6,584 nucleotides of DNA from Desulfobia sp. (lineage in GTDB: Bacteria; Desulfobacterota; Desulfobulbia; Desulfobulbales; SURF-16), in contig JAUWDC010000068.1 of NCBI GenBank assembly GCA_030608985.1, positions 1 through 6,584 on the forward strand, written 5' to 3'. The position numbers and the translations under genes were made by a program. Under the pieces are notes generated by a model. The model was not told where the DNA came from and made no database searches. It was given only the letters and a program-made list of their open reading frames with translations. Shown piece by piece: positions 5,289 through 6,584 of the stretch (its first letter is position 1; each line of letters opens with the position of its first letter).

Positions 5289-6584
5289 ATGCCATTACCC
5301 GCATTTTCCACGGTTCAAACGACAAAACTCCTCTACCTGATCAATCCTTTTCATCATTTTTTTAAAAAGATTGCCACCGGTGGCGTACTGCTTATCTGCT
5401 CTGCTTTTGTCGCCCTGCTCTGGGCCAACCTGGCAACGAACAGCTACCTTTCCTTCTGGCACACTGACGTGTCTTTTTCCCTGGGACCTTTTTCCATTAC
5501 CAAGTCGGTACAACACTGGATTGACGAGGCCTTGATGGCACTCTTTTTCTTTACTGTCGGCCTTGAAATAAAAAGGGAAATACTCATCGGAGAGCTTGCC
5601 CAGTTGCGGAAAGCCATCCTGCCGATTGCCGCAGCTGCCGGAGGTATGATTTTTCCTGCTCTTATTTATCTCTTTTTCAACAATAGTTCTGCTGAAGCCA
5701 TCCATGGCTGGGGAATCCCCATGGCAACCGATATTGCCTTCGCCCTTGCCGCCCTGTCTCTCATCAGCAAAAGAATCCCTTTTGGAGTGAAAATATTTCT
5801 CTCTGCCCTGGCTATTGTTGACGATATCGGCGCAGTGCTTATAATTGCCATCTTTTCTACAAAAACAATATACTGGCAGTATCTCTTGGTTTCCCTGGGT
5901 TTCCTCCTGGCTCTTGGAGTTCTCAATTTCATAAATATTAAAAAAACACTTCCTTATGCCCTGCTGGGAGTAGGGATGTGGTTTGTTATTCTCGGCTCCG
6001 GCGTTCATGCCACTGTTGCCGGTGTTATTGTTGCATTTTTTATCCCAGCCAGGGGAAGATACAACACCGACACATTCGTGGAGGAAGTGCAAACTTATCT
6101 TGGCAAGATAGAATGTCCCACAGGAAGCTGCGGGCATTCTATACTCATAGACCAGACACATTTAAACGCTGTCCAGGCCATTGCGGTAGCCTGCCACCAC
6201 ACCATGACCCCCTTGCAAAGGCTTGAGCATTCCCTGAACAGCTGGGTTGCCCTCCTCATTCTTCCTCTTTTTGCCCTCGCCAATGGAGGAGTAGTACTTG
6301 GTGACGTAGACATGGTTGCGGCTTTGACCCACCCTGTTACCATGGGCGTTTCTCTGGGGCTTATTGCCGGCAAGCCCCTCGGCATTTTTCTATTTACCCT
6401 GCTCGCCTCTAAAATTATGCATGCTCCCCTGTCAAAAGGCGTGACCTGGTTCCATATTGGCGGAGCCAGTATTCTTGCCGGGATAGGGTTTACCATGTCC
6501 ATTTTTATTTCCGGTCTTTCCTTCCCGGACCCCAGCTATCTTGAATTATCTAAATTCGGTATTATGATAGCGTCAATGGTTTCA
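5289..6584 (+). CDS. nhaA: Na+/H+ antiporter NhaA, 3' end cut by window
   Basis: The frame is open for 432 codons from ATG to the last base with no stop, so the C-terminus is missing. It is an inner-membrane antiporter that expels Na+ (or Li+) in exchange for protons, serving salt and alkaline pH homeostasis. Key NhaA features are present: GLEIKRE (91-97; E. coli E78/R81/E82), TD at 147-148 (E. coli T132/D133), the ion-binding pair D178-D179 in AIVDDIGA (E. coli D163/D164), GKPLG with K362 (E. coli K300), and GIGFTMSIFI (398-407). The segment between FIP (251-253) and RLEH (311-314) is about 45 residues longer than in E. coli NhaA and includes C276 and C281; long loops occur in other bacterial NhaA proteins. 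The E. coli pH-sensor position H256 is N317 here, while E313 and H314 are kept. It is transcribed divergently from the DUF2156-ABC cluster. Confidence 0.96.
   Translation, partial: MPLPAFSTVQTTKLLYLINPFHHFFKKIATGGVLLICSAFVALLWANLATNSYLSFWHTDVSFSLGPFSITKSVQHWIDEALMALFFFTVGLEIKREILIGELAQLRKAILPIAAAAGGMIFPALIYLFFNNSSAEAIHGWGIPMATDIAFALAALSLISKRIPFGVKIFLSALAIVDDIGAVLIIAIFSTKTIYWQYLLVSLGFLLALGVLNFINIKKTLPYALLGVGMWFVILGSGVHATVAGVIVAFFIPARGRYNTDTFVEEVQTYLGKIECPTGSCGHSILIDQTHLNAVQAIAVACHHTMTPLQRLEHSLNSWVALLILPLFALANGGVVLGDVDMVAALTHPVTMGVSLGLIAGKPLGIFLFTLLASKIMHAPLSKGVTWFHIGGASILAGIGFTMSIFISGLSFPDPSYLELSKFGIMIASMVS

Noticed and set aside
4954..5325. A 123-codon minus-strand open frame whose TGA overlaps the DUF2156 ATG (ATGA)
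   Set aside because: It begins inside nhaA, runs over the nhaA leader and the inverted-repeat segment, lacks a ribosome binding site, and its protein looks like no coherent domain. The ATGA overlap is probably chance.
5295..6502. Minus-strand open frames opposite nhaA (5295-6161 and 6095-6502)
   Set aside because: The plus strand encodes a clear NhaA with all key motifs throughout. The antisense frames have low-complexity, implausible composition.

Overview
The window carries four complete protein genes and one gene cut by the right edge. It suggests a Gram-negative bacterium of moderate GC content. The protein set (a NhaA antiporter, an MdlA/MdlB-type ABC exporter pair and a DUF2156 protein) is compatible with a deltaproteobacterial (Desulfobacterota-like) genome, but that placement is an impression from protein style and not something the sequence proves.

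Layout from left to right: a 71-aa protein of unknown function (98-313, +) converges on a three-gene minus-strand cluster. In transcription order the cluster is a DUF2156/LPG-synthase-C-like protein (4957-4103), an MdlA-like ABC half-transporter starting at TTG (4083-2305), and an MdlB-like ABC half-transporter (2135-327). On the other side, a 331-bp divergent intergenic region separates the cluster from nhaA (5289 to the window end, +), which is still open at 6584.

The two ABC proteins look like one heterodimeric exporter with a single fully catalytic ATP site. The MdlA-like subunit has Asp where the catalytic Walker B Glu should be, and the MdlB-like subunit has a non-canonical LSSGQ signature. 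These two deviations fall in the same composite site.

The most notable finding is the 169-bp gap between the two ABC genes. It is almost entirely a 152-bp insertion (2165-2316) flanked by an 8-bp direct repeat, CTGTGCTA. Removing the insertion and one repeat copy restores a tight operon: the upstream ABC gene would end ...IAQEQKR-stop, six bases before the downstream ATG. The ends begin GTA and the duplication is 8 bp, which resembles IS66-family behaviour, so it is best read as a small non-autonomous element (MITE-like) that landed in the last codons of the upstream gene and replaced its C-terminus.

A second candidate small element (4978-5140), with 19-bp near-perfect inverted ends and a CTT on both sides, sits in the divergent promoter region. 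It is less certain. No RNA genes, CRISPR arrays or complete insertion sequences were seen.
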